In this document: positions 1-5,189 of the stretch, one piece after another
How positions within the stretch are numbered: position 1 is the first letter of the stretch
How the letters are laid out: each line of letters starts with the position of its first letter
Assembly (NCBI GenBank): GCA_013205335.1
Contig: JABMNB010000023.1
Span: 1 to 5,189 of the forward strand
From: Rhodospirillales bacterium
Lineage (GTDB): Bacteria > Pseudomonadota > Alphaproteobacteria > Reyranellales > Reyranellaceae
DNA: 5,189 nucleotides
Direction of reading: 5' to 3'
Program-made: the position numbers and the translations under genes
The notes under the pieces: generated by a model
What the model saw: the letters and a program-made list of their open reading frames with translations, nothing else
Database searches by the model: none
Told to the model about the DNA's origin: nothing

Positions 1-1179
1 CTAGACGCCGAACCGCTCCAGTCGTTCCAGCACCGTCGGAATCCTGTCGTCGGTGACGTTGGCGAAAGCCAGACGCACGAAGCGCTCCTGACCCGCGCCG
101 AACATGTCGCCGGGGATGGTGAGCAGGTTCTCCTCGTCGGCCATGCGCTTCGAGACTTCGGTGGAGGGTGTCCCGGCGAACGGGTGCTCCACGTAGGCGA
201 AGTAGGCGCCGATGCTGACGAGGCGCCAGCGGTTGGAGCGCTCGAGGCCCTGGCCCAGCATGTCGGCACGCGCCTTCAGGCCAGCGGTGTTGTTCCGGGC
301 CCACGGCAGCAGGTTGCGCAGGCCGTACAGTGCGGCCTCCTGGCCAAGCCGCGGCGGACAGATCGAGACGCAGTCCATCGCCTTTTCGATCTCGGCCATC
401 AACGCGGCGCCGGCGGTGACGCCGCCGACGCGATAACCGGTCAGCGCGAACACCTTGGAGAAGCTGTAGAGGTGCACCAGCGTGCCGCGCCAGTCGGGCC
501 GGGTGAAGAGATCGTGGGGCCGCTCGCCTTCAGGCAGGAAGTCCTTGTAGGTCTCGTCGAGCAGCAGGGCGATGCCGTGCTTCCGGGCGAGTTCGTAGAA
601 CGCGTGGATGGTGGCCGGCGGATAGACCGCGCCCGTCGGGTTGTTGGGGGAAATCAGAATGATCGCGCGGGTGCGCGGCCCGATCAGCTTCTCGGCATCC
701 TCCGCGCTGGGGACGGCGCCGGAGCCCGGCCGGAAGTCGAGCGACACCGGCTCGACGCCCTGCATGCGCATCCACATGTCGTGATTGAAGTAGTGCGGTC
801 GCGGCAGGATCACCTGGTCGCCCGCCTTGGCGATGCTCATCAGGGCCAGGCAGAATGCCTGGTTGCAACCCGAGGTTATGCCGACCTCGGCGGGAACGAC
901 TGGGGCTCCATAGAAGTCGGAGAGGTGCCGTGCATAGGTCTCGCGCAGCACCGGGAGGCCGAGGATCGGCGTGTAGCCATGCATCGTGGGATCAAGCAGC
1001 AGCTCGCCCAGATGCTTGCGCAGTTCGAGTGCCGGTGGATAACCGGGCACGGCCTGGCTGAGGTCGATCAGCGGCCGGTCGGCTGGGAAGGTGCGGCCCA
1101 GGACCCAGCGCTTGGTCTCGCCGATGGGCGAGGGGGCGACGGCGGCAAGCCACGGATTGGCGGTCGGAACGGTATTCAT
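1..1179 (-). CDS. PLP-dependent aminotransferase, class I/II (fold type I)
   Basis: A 392-residue pyridoxal-phosphate enzyme, probably cytoplasmic, that would move an amino group between an amino acid and a 2-oxo acid. Seen in the protein (numbered from the ATG at 1179): phosphate-loop motif TSGCNQAF around 102-109, SPNNPTG at 177-183 with the cofactor-contacting Asn180, DETY at 208-211 (Asp208 for the pyridine nitrogen, Tyr211), YSFSKVFALTGYR with Schiff-base Lys242 and phosphate-binding Arg250, and FVRLAFAN near the C-terminus with Arg369 as the probable substrate carboxylate ligand. Length matches the aspartate aminotransferase superfamily (about 380-400 residues) and all key residues are present, so it looks intact. 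The reading frame stays open upstream to a TTG at 1239. I prefer the ATG because the extra 20 residues (rich in Pro, Arg and Ser) are unlike the family and the TTG has no ribosome binding site. The ATG has only a weak purine run (GAAAGAAG, 13 nt upstream). It is transcribed away from the importer operon. The amino donor and acceptor cannot be assigned from sequence alone. Confidence 0.93.
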   Translation of the reverse strand: MNTVPTANPWLAAVAPSPIGETKRWVLGRTFPADRPLIDLSQAVPGYPPALELRKHLGELLLDPTMHGYTPILGLPVLRETYARHLSDFYGAPVVPAEVGITSGCNQAFCLALMSIAKAGDQVILPRPHYFNHDMWMRMQGVEPVSLDFRPGSGAVPSAEDAEKLIGPRTRAIILISPNNPTGAVYPPATIHAFYELARKHGIALLLDETYKDFLPEGERPHDLFTRPDWRGTLVHLYSFSKVFALTGYRVGGVTAGAALMAEIEKAMDCVSICPPRLGQEAALYGLRNLLPWARNNTAGLKARADMLGQGLERSNRWRLVSIGAYFAYVEHPFAGTPSTEVSKRMADEENLLTIPGDMFGAGQERFVRLAFANVTDDRIPTVLERLERFGV

Positions 1180-1298
1180 GAGAGGAGATACGCTTCTTTC
1201 AGGACGGGCGGCCGGGCAACGCGGGGCGCTTTTTGCCAAACTGGGTTCACAAGCTTACTCGCACAAAACGAACTCCCCGCTCCAGCGCGAGGCGGCGG

Positions 1299-1327
1299 AG
1301 CATCCAAGCCTCCTTGCAACCTGTCAA
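1299..1327 (-). promoter_or_regulatory. Candidate sigma70-type promoter for the aminotransferase
   Basis: On the minus strand a perfect -35 hexamer TTGACA (1327-1322) is followed after 17 bp by GATGCT (1304-1299). The latter keeps the important second-position A and final T of TATAAT but matches only 3 of 6. It would give a leader of roughly 110 nt before the ATG at 1179. The -35 match is part of a motif that also occurs 28 bp away without a good -10 partner, so the motif could instead be a regulator binding site. Confidence 0.3.
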
Positions 1328-1356
1328 ACCCGCTCAAATGCGCACCACCTGTCAAA
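1319..1356. repeat. Pair of 10-bp direct repeats ACCTGTCAAA, 28 bp apart
   Basis: ACCTGTCAAA occurs at 1319-1328 and again at 1347-1356, both in the same orientation. The 28-bp start-to-start spacing is a little under three turns of B-DNA, so the two copies lie on roughly similar faces of the helix. A related partial element, CTCAAATGC, lies between them at 1333-1341. Each copy contains TGTCAA, the complement of a -35 box. Tandem operator half-sites or tandem leftward promoters are both possible readings; the repeat itself is plain in the sequence. Confidence 0.55.
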
Positions 1357-1361
1357 ATGCA

Positions 1362-1390
1362 TTGCTTGCCCGGCGTCTTGTGCATAGCAT
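1362..1390 (+). promoter_or_regulatory. Weak candidate promoter for the importer operon
   Basis: TTGCTT (1362-1367), a 17-bp spacer, then TAGCAT (1385-1390), which matches TATAAT at 4 of 6 positions including the first, second and last. It would give a leader of about 80 nt before the ATG at 1479. The -35 matches only in its first three bases, as is common for promoters that need an activator. CTTGT and ACAAG inverted arms (1377-1381, 1395-1399) flank the -10 and could be an operator. The call is tentative. Confidence 0.25.
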
Positions 1391-1454
1391 CGCAACAAGG
1401 CTCCGCTTGAGAGCCATCGCCTTAGCGTCAACGCGGGCTGGGTTAATCGGCCGT

Positions 1455-1469
1455 TCAAAGCGGCTTTGA
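1455..1469. promoter_or_regulatory. Palindrome TCAAAGC-G-GCTTTGA, possible operator
   Basis: Two perfect 7-bp inverted arms sit around a single central G, ending inside the AGGAGG of the importer's first gene. An odd-length palindrome around a central G is also the layout of the classical lac operator. LacI-family repressors often control sugar importers, so an operator is plausible. A repressor bound here would block elongation or initiation just before the first codon. As RNA, the arms could form a 6-bp stem with a CGG loop next to the Shine-Dalgarno sequence, but the weak A-U content makes that a marginal hairpin. Confidence 0.4.
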
Positions 1470-1474
1470 GGAGG
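1469..1474 (+). promoter_or_regulatory. Strong Shine-Dalgarno sequence of the binding-protein gene
   Basis: AGGAGG lies 4 nt before the ATG at 1479. It is a full match to the anti-Shine-Dalgarno core and the strongest ribosome binding site in the window, in keeping with high production of a periplasmic binding protein. It fixes the start codon of that gene. Confidence 0.85.
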
Positions 1475-1478
1475 AAAC

Positions 1479-2819
1479 ATGGGCTCGAACAAGGTCAATC
1501 GTCGTCGATTCGTGGCCGGTACCGCTGCGGCTTCCGCAGCGTTCGTGGCTGCGCCGTTCGTCCGGGGCGCCTACGCCGCCGGCAAGCTCTCCGTCGGATT
1601 CTGGGATCACTGGGTGCCGGGTGCCAACAAGGCGACCGAGGCTCTGGTGAAGGAATGGGCCGACAAGGAGAAGGTTGAAGTCTCGATGGACTTCATCACC
1701 TCGCAGGGCAACAAGCTGCTGCTCACGACGGCGGCGGAAAGCACGGCCAAGTCGGGCCATGACGTGCTCGCTTTCTCGACCTGGCTGCCGTCCCGCTATG
1801 CCGATCAGCTCGTGCCGATGAACGACGTCGTCGAGCCGCTCATCAAGGCCAACGGTCCGGTCAACGGCACCGTCGAGTATCTCGGCAAGGTCGGCGGCAA
1901 GTGGCTTGCCGTGCCGGCAACCTCAGGCAGCCAGATCAAAGGTCCATGCTCGCGCATCGATCTCCTCAAGAAGCATGCCGGCATCGACATCCAGGCGATG
2001 TACCCGGCGGGCGCGCCCCCGAAGGCCGATGGTTGGAACCTCGACACGTTCCTGAAGGCGGCGGAAGCCTGCCAGAAGGGCGGTAATCCGTTCGGCCTGG
2101 GCCTCGGCGCGACGTCGGACAGTGTCGACACCGCGGGTGCACTCTTCCACGCATTCGGCGCACAGCTCGTCAATGAAAAGGGTGACATCACGGTCAAGTC
2201 CGACCCGGTCCGCCAGGCGCTCGACTACTACAAGAAGCTGATGGCGTTCCTGCCGCCCGACGTCCCGTCGTGGGATGACGCGTCGAACAACAAGTTCCTG
2301 GTCTCGGGGCAGGGCTCGTTGATCATGAACCCGCCGAGCGCCTGGGCCGTCGCCAAGCGCGACGCGCCGCAGATCGCCGAGCAGCTCTGGACGCATGGCT
2401 TCCCGGCCGGTCCGAAGGGCCGCTACGCGCCGTTCCTGCCGTTCTTCTGGGGAACCTGGAATTTCAGCAAGAACCAGTCGGCGGCCAAGAGCCTGGTCAC
2501 CCACCTGTCCCAGGCTTCGTCGGCGGAAAAGATGGTGATTGCCAGCGGCGGCTACGATCTGCCGGCCTTCGCAAACCTCACCACCTTCAAGGTCTGGGCC
2601 GAGGAAGGGCCGCCGAAGGGCACGCTCTATCACTATCCGAACCCGCACAATCACCAGACGCTGTCGATTGCCGCGGCGCCCGCGCCGCACAAGATCGCCG
2701 AGCAGATCTATACCCAGGCGATCCAGACCCAGATGGTGGTCCGTTTCGCCAAGGGCGAAGCCATGGACAAGACGCTCGACTGGGCGGCCAAGGAGCTCGA
2801 GGGCTTCTCGCGCAACTGA
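1479..2819 (+). CDS. ABC importer solute-binding protein, Tat-exported, CUT1 (family 1) type
   Basis: A 446-residue periplasmic receptor that would bind a solute and hand it to the permeases encoded just downstream. The N-terminus carries a twin-arginine signal: NRRRFVAG at 7-14, then an Ala-rich hydrophobic stretch to about 28, and an AYA|A signal peptidase I site after residue 33. The mature part starts KLSVGFWDHW and has the layout of family 1 extracellular binding proteins: a helix with a KEW segment near 58-60, GHDVLAFSTW at 93-102, GKWLAVPATSG at 141-150 (the usual 'YAVP' hinge strand), a DTFLKAAEAC helix, and GQGSLIMNPPSAWA at 277-290. Length is typical (400-450). Several aromatic residues (Trp42, Trp45, Trp102, Trp289, Trp324, Trp327) could line a sugar-type site, but I cannot assign the ligand. 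There is no lipobox cysteine, so it should be soluble. The start is fixed by AGGAGG at 1469-1474. Resemblance to MalE/UgpB is at family level only. Confidence 0.93.
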   Translation: MGSNKVNRRRFVAGTAAASAAFVAAPFVRGAYAAGKLSVGFWDHWVPGANKATEALVKEWADKEKVEVSMDFITSQGNKLLLTTAAESTAKSGHDVLAFSTWLPSRYADQLVPMNDVVEPLIKANGPVNGTVEYLGKVGGKWLAVPATSGSQIKGPCSRIDLLKKHAGIDIQAMYPAGAPPKADGWNLDTFLKAAEACQKGGNPFGLGLGATSDSVDTAGALFHAFGAQLVNEKGDITVKSDPVRQALDYYKKLMAFLPPDVPSWDDASNNKFLVSGQGSLIMNPPSAWAVAKRDAPQIAEQLWTHGFPAGPKGRYAPFLPFFWGTWNFSKNQSAAKSLVTHLSQASSAEKMVIASGGYDLPAFANLTTFKVWAEEGPPKGTLYHYPNPHNHQTLSIAAAPAPHKIAEQIYTQAIQTQMVVRFAKGEAMDKTLDWAAKELEGFSRN

Positions 2820-2839
2820 CGCGTCGTCCTGCATCCGTT

Positions 2840-2866
2840 GGGGACGCCGCGTTGAGCGGCGTCCCC
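2840..2866 (+). promoter_or_regulatory. Intercistronic 11-bp GC-rich stem-loop
   Basis: A perfect inverted repeat: arm 2840-2850 (GGGGACGCCGC), loop GTTGA at 2851-2855, arm 2856-2866. It starts 20 nt after the binding-protein stop codon. No run of T follows, so it is unlikely to be a full intrinsic terminator. The likely role is to protect the 3' end of the binding-protein mRNA and/or to reduce read-through into the permeases, as described for hairpins between malE and malF. The rest of the 84-nt gap holds only the ribosome binding site of the next gene. Confidence 0.7.
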
Positions 2867-2903
2867 GCGACTGCAACATCGGCCACAGTGCCGGGAGTAA
2901 AAT

Positions 2904-3833
2904 ATGGCAGACATCGCCGCCCGAAATCCGGCCGTCGTGACGGGCGATCGCCGTAGCAGCTTGCACAAGCTCATGCAGCGCAAGTCCACCATCGCCTTCC
3001 TGATGGCCTTGCCGCTGATCCTCCTCCTTGCGATTCTGGTCGCCTATCCAGCAGGCTTTGCGGTCTACCTCGCGACGTTGAACAAGGGCATGACGCGCTT
3101 CGTCGGCTTCGGGAATTTCGAGTTCCTGTTCGGCCGCGACACGTTCTGGCTGGTCGTCTACCAGTCCTGCCTGTTCGCCATAACGGCGGTTATTTTCAAG
3201 GCGATCATCGGCTTCGTGGTCGCCCACTTCGTCCATAACATTCCCTCGAAAGGGCAGCGCAAGTGGCGCGGCATGCTGCTCGTGCCATGGGTCATCCCAC
3301 CGGCCATGAGCACGCTCGCCTGGCTGTGGCTGTTCGACCCGTCCTACAGCGCCCTCAACTGGATCCTTGCCCACTTCGGTATCGGCAATGTCCCGTGGAC
3401 AGGCGAGGCCGGCTGGGCCCGCTTCTCTGTAATCCTGGTCAATGTCTGGATCGGCTCGCCGTTCTTCATGATCATGTACCTCGCGGCGCTGAAGTCGGTG
3501 CCCGAGCAGCTCTACGAGGCGGCCTCGATCGACGGCGCCACCTGGTGGCAGCGCATCTGGTACGTGACCCTGCCGATGATGCGAAACATCATCGCAATCA
3601 CCGCGCTGTTCTCGCTGATCGTCACTTTCGCGAACTTCGACATCGTGCGCGTGCTCACCGCGGGCGGTCCGCTCAACAGCACCCACATCTTCGGGACCTG
3701 GGCGTTCCGCGTCGGCATCGAGGGCGGCGACATTCCGCTCGGCGCCGCCGTGTCGCTGTTCATGGTGCCGATCCTGGCCGTCGCCGCGACCTTCATCCTG
3801 CGGGACATCACGAAGCGGGGGAGTGAAGTCTGA
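2904..3833 (+). CDS. ABC importer permease 1, MalF/UgpA type
   Basis: A 309-residue inner-membrane subunit, one half of the translocation pore. About six membrane segments can be seen: near 29-50, 82-110, 121-144, 172-195, 226-246 and 278-298. The cytoplasmic coupling loop is clear: EAA at 205-207, Gly211, and LP at 223-224 (EAASIDGATWWQRIWYVTLP), the binding-protein-dependent transport signature that docks on the ATPase. ATAGGP-like text is present as LTAGGPLNST at 251-260, a common feature of MalF/UgpA-type subunits. Length is typical of short CUT1 first permeases, without the large periplasmic P2 loop of E. coli MalF. The ATG at 2904 has GGGAG 6 nt upstream (2893-2897). The stop codon overlaps the start of the second permease by one base. 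The substrate is unknown. Confidence 0.94.
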   Translation: MADIAARNPAVVTGDRRSSLHKLMQRKSTIAFLMALPLILLLAILVAYPAGFAVYLATLNKGMTRFVGFGNFEFLFGRDTFWLVVYQSCLFAITAVIFKAIIGFVVAHFVHNIPSKGQRKWRGMLLVPWVIPPAMSTLAWLWLFDPSYSALNWILAHFGIGNVPWTGEAGWARFSVILVNVWIGSPFFMIMYLAALKSVPEQLYEAASIDGATWWQRIWYVTLPMMRNIIAITALFSLIVTFANFDIVRVLTAGGPLNSTHIFGTWAFRVGIEGGDIPLGAAVSLFMVPILAVAATFILRDITKRGSEV

Positions 3834-4741
3834 TGGCCAACACTGCAGTCGCGACCGGAGCGTCGACCCGGCCCAACTACGGCAGCATGAGCCGCGACCG
3901 GACCTGGGCGCTGCGCTGGTCCTATTTCTTCCTCGTGCTGTTCGCCATCTTCTTCCTGATGCCGCCGATCTACATGCTGATCACGTCGCTGAAGACCAGT
4001 GCGGAAATTTCGGCAGCGAAAAACCCGTGGTGGATCAGCAATCCGACGTTGCAGAACTACATCGAACTCCTCACGCAGAACCAGTTCCTCGTCTTCTTCC
4101 GGAATTCTGCGATCGTGTCGATCTGCGTCGTCATCATCACCATGCTGATCAGCGTGATCGCGGCCTTCGCGCTCGCTCGCATGAAGTTCTGGGGATCGGC
4201 CACGCTGGCGACCGGCGTGTTTCTCACCTACCTGATCCCGGAAACGCTGCTGTTCATCCCGCTGTTCAAGATGTTCGCCTGGGTGAACGAGGTGTTCGGC
4301 GTCCAGCTTATGAACCACTGGTGGACGATGATCATCCTCTACCCGACGCTCACCGTGCCGTTCGCTACCTGGATCATGATCGGTTATTTCGCGTCGATTC
4401 CCAAGGAACTCGACGAGGCGGCGCTGATCGACGGCGCCACCTGGATGCAGACGCTGACCAAGATCTTCATCCCGGTTGCGCTTCCCGGCATCATTGCTGC
4501 GACGATCTTCACCTTCACCGTCTCGTGGGCGCAGTTCCTCTACCCGCTGGCCTTCACCACCTCGACCAGCGAGCTGGTGCTGCCGGTCGGCATCGTCACC
4601 ACGCTGATCAAGGGCGACGTCTTCAACTGGGGACAGATCATGACGGGCGCACTGCTGGGCGCCGCGCCGCCGCTCATCATCTATGCCTTCCTCATGGACT
4701 ATTACATTGCCGGCCTCACTGCAGGCGCGACCAAGGGGTAG
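3833..4741 (+). CDS. ABC importer permease 2, MalG/UgpE type
   Basis: A 302-residue inner-membrane partner of the preceding permease. Six hydrophobic segments lie near 29-51, 90-115, 122-147, 163-184, 216-236 and 273-295. The EAA loop is present (EAALIDGATW, EAA at 195-197, Gly201, Pro214). It is slightly degenerate at its end, where the usual I-x-L-P reads I-F-I-P. LKTSAEI at 53-59 after the first helix and the tail YYIAGLTAGATKG are characteristic of MalG-type subunits, and they support both the assignment and an intact C-terminus. The start is set by the TGATG overlap (the A of the upstream TGA is the A of this ATG) with GGGGGAG at 3817-3823, 9 nt before it. A Met at residue 19 is possible, but coupling favours the first ATG. 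The overlap implies translational coupling and near-equal amounts of the two permeases. Confidence 0.94.
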   Translation: MANTAVATGASTRPNYGSMSRDRTWALRWSYFFLVLFAIFFLMPPIYMLITSLKTSAEISAAKNPWWISNPTLQNYIELLTQNQFLVFFRNSAIVSICVVIITMLISVIAAFALARMKFWGSATLATGVFLTYLIPETLLFIPLFKMFAWVNEVFGVQLMNHWWTMIILYPTLTVPFATWIMIGYFASIPKELDEAALIDGATWMQTLTKIFIPVALPGIIAATIFTFTVSWAQFLYPLAFTTSTSELVLPVGIVTTLIKGDVFNWGQIMTGALLGAAPPLIIYAFLMDYYIAGLTAGATKG

Positions 4742-4748
4742 ATGACAA

Positions 4749-5189
4749 ATGGCTCAGGTAACGTTGCGTAAGGTCGTCAAGAAGTACGATGAAGTTCTCG
4801 CCGTCCGGGGCATCGATCTCGACATTTCCGACAAGGAATTCATCGTCCTGGTCGGTCCCTCCGGCTGCGGCAAGAGCACGACGCTCCGCATGATCGCCGG
4901 CCTCGAGGAGATCAGCGGCGGTGATATCGCGATTGGCGGCCACGTCGTCAACGACGTGCCGCCCAAGGACCGCGACATCGCCATGGTGTTCCAGAATTAT
5001 GCGCTCTATCCGCACATGAACGTCTACGAGAACATGTCGTTCGGCCTGAAGCTGAAGAAGACTCCCAAGGACGAGATCGACCGGCGCGTCAAACAGGCGG
5101 CCGGCATTCTCGACATCACCGAACTGCTGGAGCGCAAGCCCAAGCAGCTTTCGGGCGGCCAGCGCCAGCGCGTCGCCATGGGCCGCGCC
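4749..5189 (+). CDS. ABC importer ATPase, MalK/UgpC type (3' part outside window)
   Basis: The first 147 codons of the cytoplasmic ATP-hydrolysing subunit; the frame is open to the last base. Reading from MAQVTLRKVVKKYDEV I see a conserved A-loop Tyr13, Walker A GPSGCGKST at 36-44 (Lys42), the Q-loop VFQNYALYPHM with Gln82, and the ABC signature LSGGQ at 134-138 followed by RQRVAMGRA. NYALYPHMNVYENMSFGLK is typical of the MalK/UgpC/MsmK group, whose members are about 350-370 residues with a C-terminal TOBE region. Walker B, the H-loop and that regulatory region would lie beyond the window. It begins 7 nt after the second permease's stop, with AAGGGG at 4733-4738 as the ribosome binding site, 10 nt upstream. 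No substrate can be inferred, because ATPases of this group are often interchangeable between CUT1 importers. Confidence 0.95.
   Translation, partial: MAQVTLRKVVKKYDEVLAVRGIDLDISDKEFIVLVGPSGCGKSTTLRMIAGLEEISGGDIAIGGHVVNDVPPKDRDIAMVFQNYALYPHMNVYENMSFGLKLKKTPKDEIDRRVKQAAGILDITELLERKPKQLSGGQRQRVAMGRA

Larger units (their letters stand above)
1180..1478. other. Divergent intergenic control region
   Basis: These 299 bp separate the start codons of the leftward aminotransferase and the rightward importer operon. No credible gene lies here: the frames that cross it are short, lack good ribosome binding sites and have no recognisable protein content. It is visibly less GC-rich than the flanking genes, with A/T-rich patches at 1229-1270 and 1320-1365. 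It holds the repeated ACCTGTCAAA motif, candidate promoters on both strands, and the palindrome beside the importer ribosome binding site. Minor symmetric elements are an 8-bp AATGCATT palindrome at 1356-1363, CTTGT-N13-ACAAG at 1377-1399, and a small GGCTC/GAGCC hairpin at 1399-1415. These short ones could be chance. The arrangement suits joint control of both transcripts, but no regulator gene is in view. Confidence 0.8.

Noticed and set aside
184..1410. A 408-codon plus-strand open frame opposite the aminotransferase
   Set aside because: It lies antisense to a gene with complete catalytic motifs, its product is low-complexity and rich in Arg, Gly, Ala and Gln with no recognisable domain, and such frames are common opposite high-GC genes.
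1399..1415. Small GGCTC/GAGCC hairpin in the leader
   Set aside because: Five-base arms with a 7-nt loop are expected by chance in GC-rich sequence, and nothing around it (no leader peptide, no U-tract) supports a function.
2840..2866. Rho-independent terminator ending the binding-protein transcript
   Set aside because: The stem is strong but is followed by GCGACTGC rather than a run of T, and the permease genes downstream need read-through, so I call it a regulatory or stabilising hairpin instead.
1923..3686. A 587-codon minus-strand open frame opposite the binding protein and first permease
   Set aside because: It spans two well-supported genes and the hairpin between them, and its product is dominated by Arg, Asp, Glu and Gly as expected for an antisense shadow of G/C-ending codons.
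3512..4318. A 268-codon minus-strand open frame across the permease junction
   Set aside because: It is antisense to both EAA-loop permeases, has a charged repetitive composition and no plausible domain.
3823..4761. A 312-codon plus-strand frame overlapping the second permease
   Set aside because: It is out of frame with the MalG-type permease, rich in His, Arg and Asp and without membrane segments; the permease frame is plainly the coding one.
4742..4771. ATG at 4742 as the ATPase start
   Set aside because: That frame meets a TAA after nine codons; the ATG at 4749 opens the frame with the A-loop, Walker A and signature motifs.

Overview
The window looks like a chromosomal segment from a high-GC proteobacterium. 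An alphaproteobacterium (Hyphomicrobiales or a related order) is the best guess, from the strong G/C bias at third codon positions, the Tat-exported solute-binding protein and the general look of the proteins. This placement is inference; there is no rRNA or other phylogenetic marker here. I see no mobile element, tRNA, CRISPR array or sign of recent transfer.

Layout: (1) Positions 1-1179, minus strand, hold a complete fold-type I PLP-dependent aminotransferase whose stop codon is the first three bases of the window. (2) Positions 1180-1478 are a 299-bp divergent control region. It holds a repeated ACCTGTCAAA motif (read on the minus strand it contains the sigma70 -35 consensus TTGACA), a weak candidate promoter facing right, and a 15-bp near-perfect palindrome that runs into the ribosome binding site of the rightward operon. 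(3) Positions 1479-5189, plus strand, hold a four-gene ABC importer operon of the CUT1 (MalEFGK/UgpBAEC) type. Its genes are a Tat-exported solute-binding protein, two six-helix permeases with EAA loops, and the first 147 codons of a MalK/UgpC-like ATPase, which is cut by the window edge.

How the genes work together: the binding protein captures a solute in the periplasm and delivers it to the permease heterodimer, and the ATPase dimer powers import. The two permeases overlap by 1 nt and the ATPase follows 7 nt later, so these three are probably translationally coupled. The binding-protein gene is separated from them by 84 nt containing a perfect 11-bp GC-rich hairpin without a U-tract. That arrangement is expected where the binding protein must be made in excess over the membrane parts. 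The substrate cannot be read from the sequence. CUT1 systems usually carry oligosaccharides, glycosides, polyols or glycerol-3-phosphate-like compounds. The divergent aminotransferase hints at a nitrogen-containing or amino-acid-linked pathway, but only by proximity.

Overall this is an ordinary transporter locus. I found no evidence of a new kind of system. The points worth a second look are regulatory: the shared divergent region, the palindrome at the ribosome binding site and the intercistronic hairpin.
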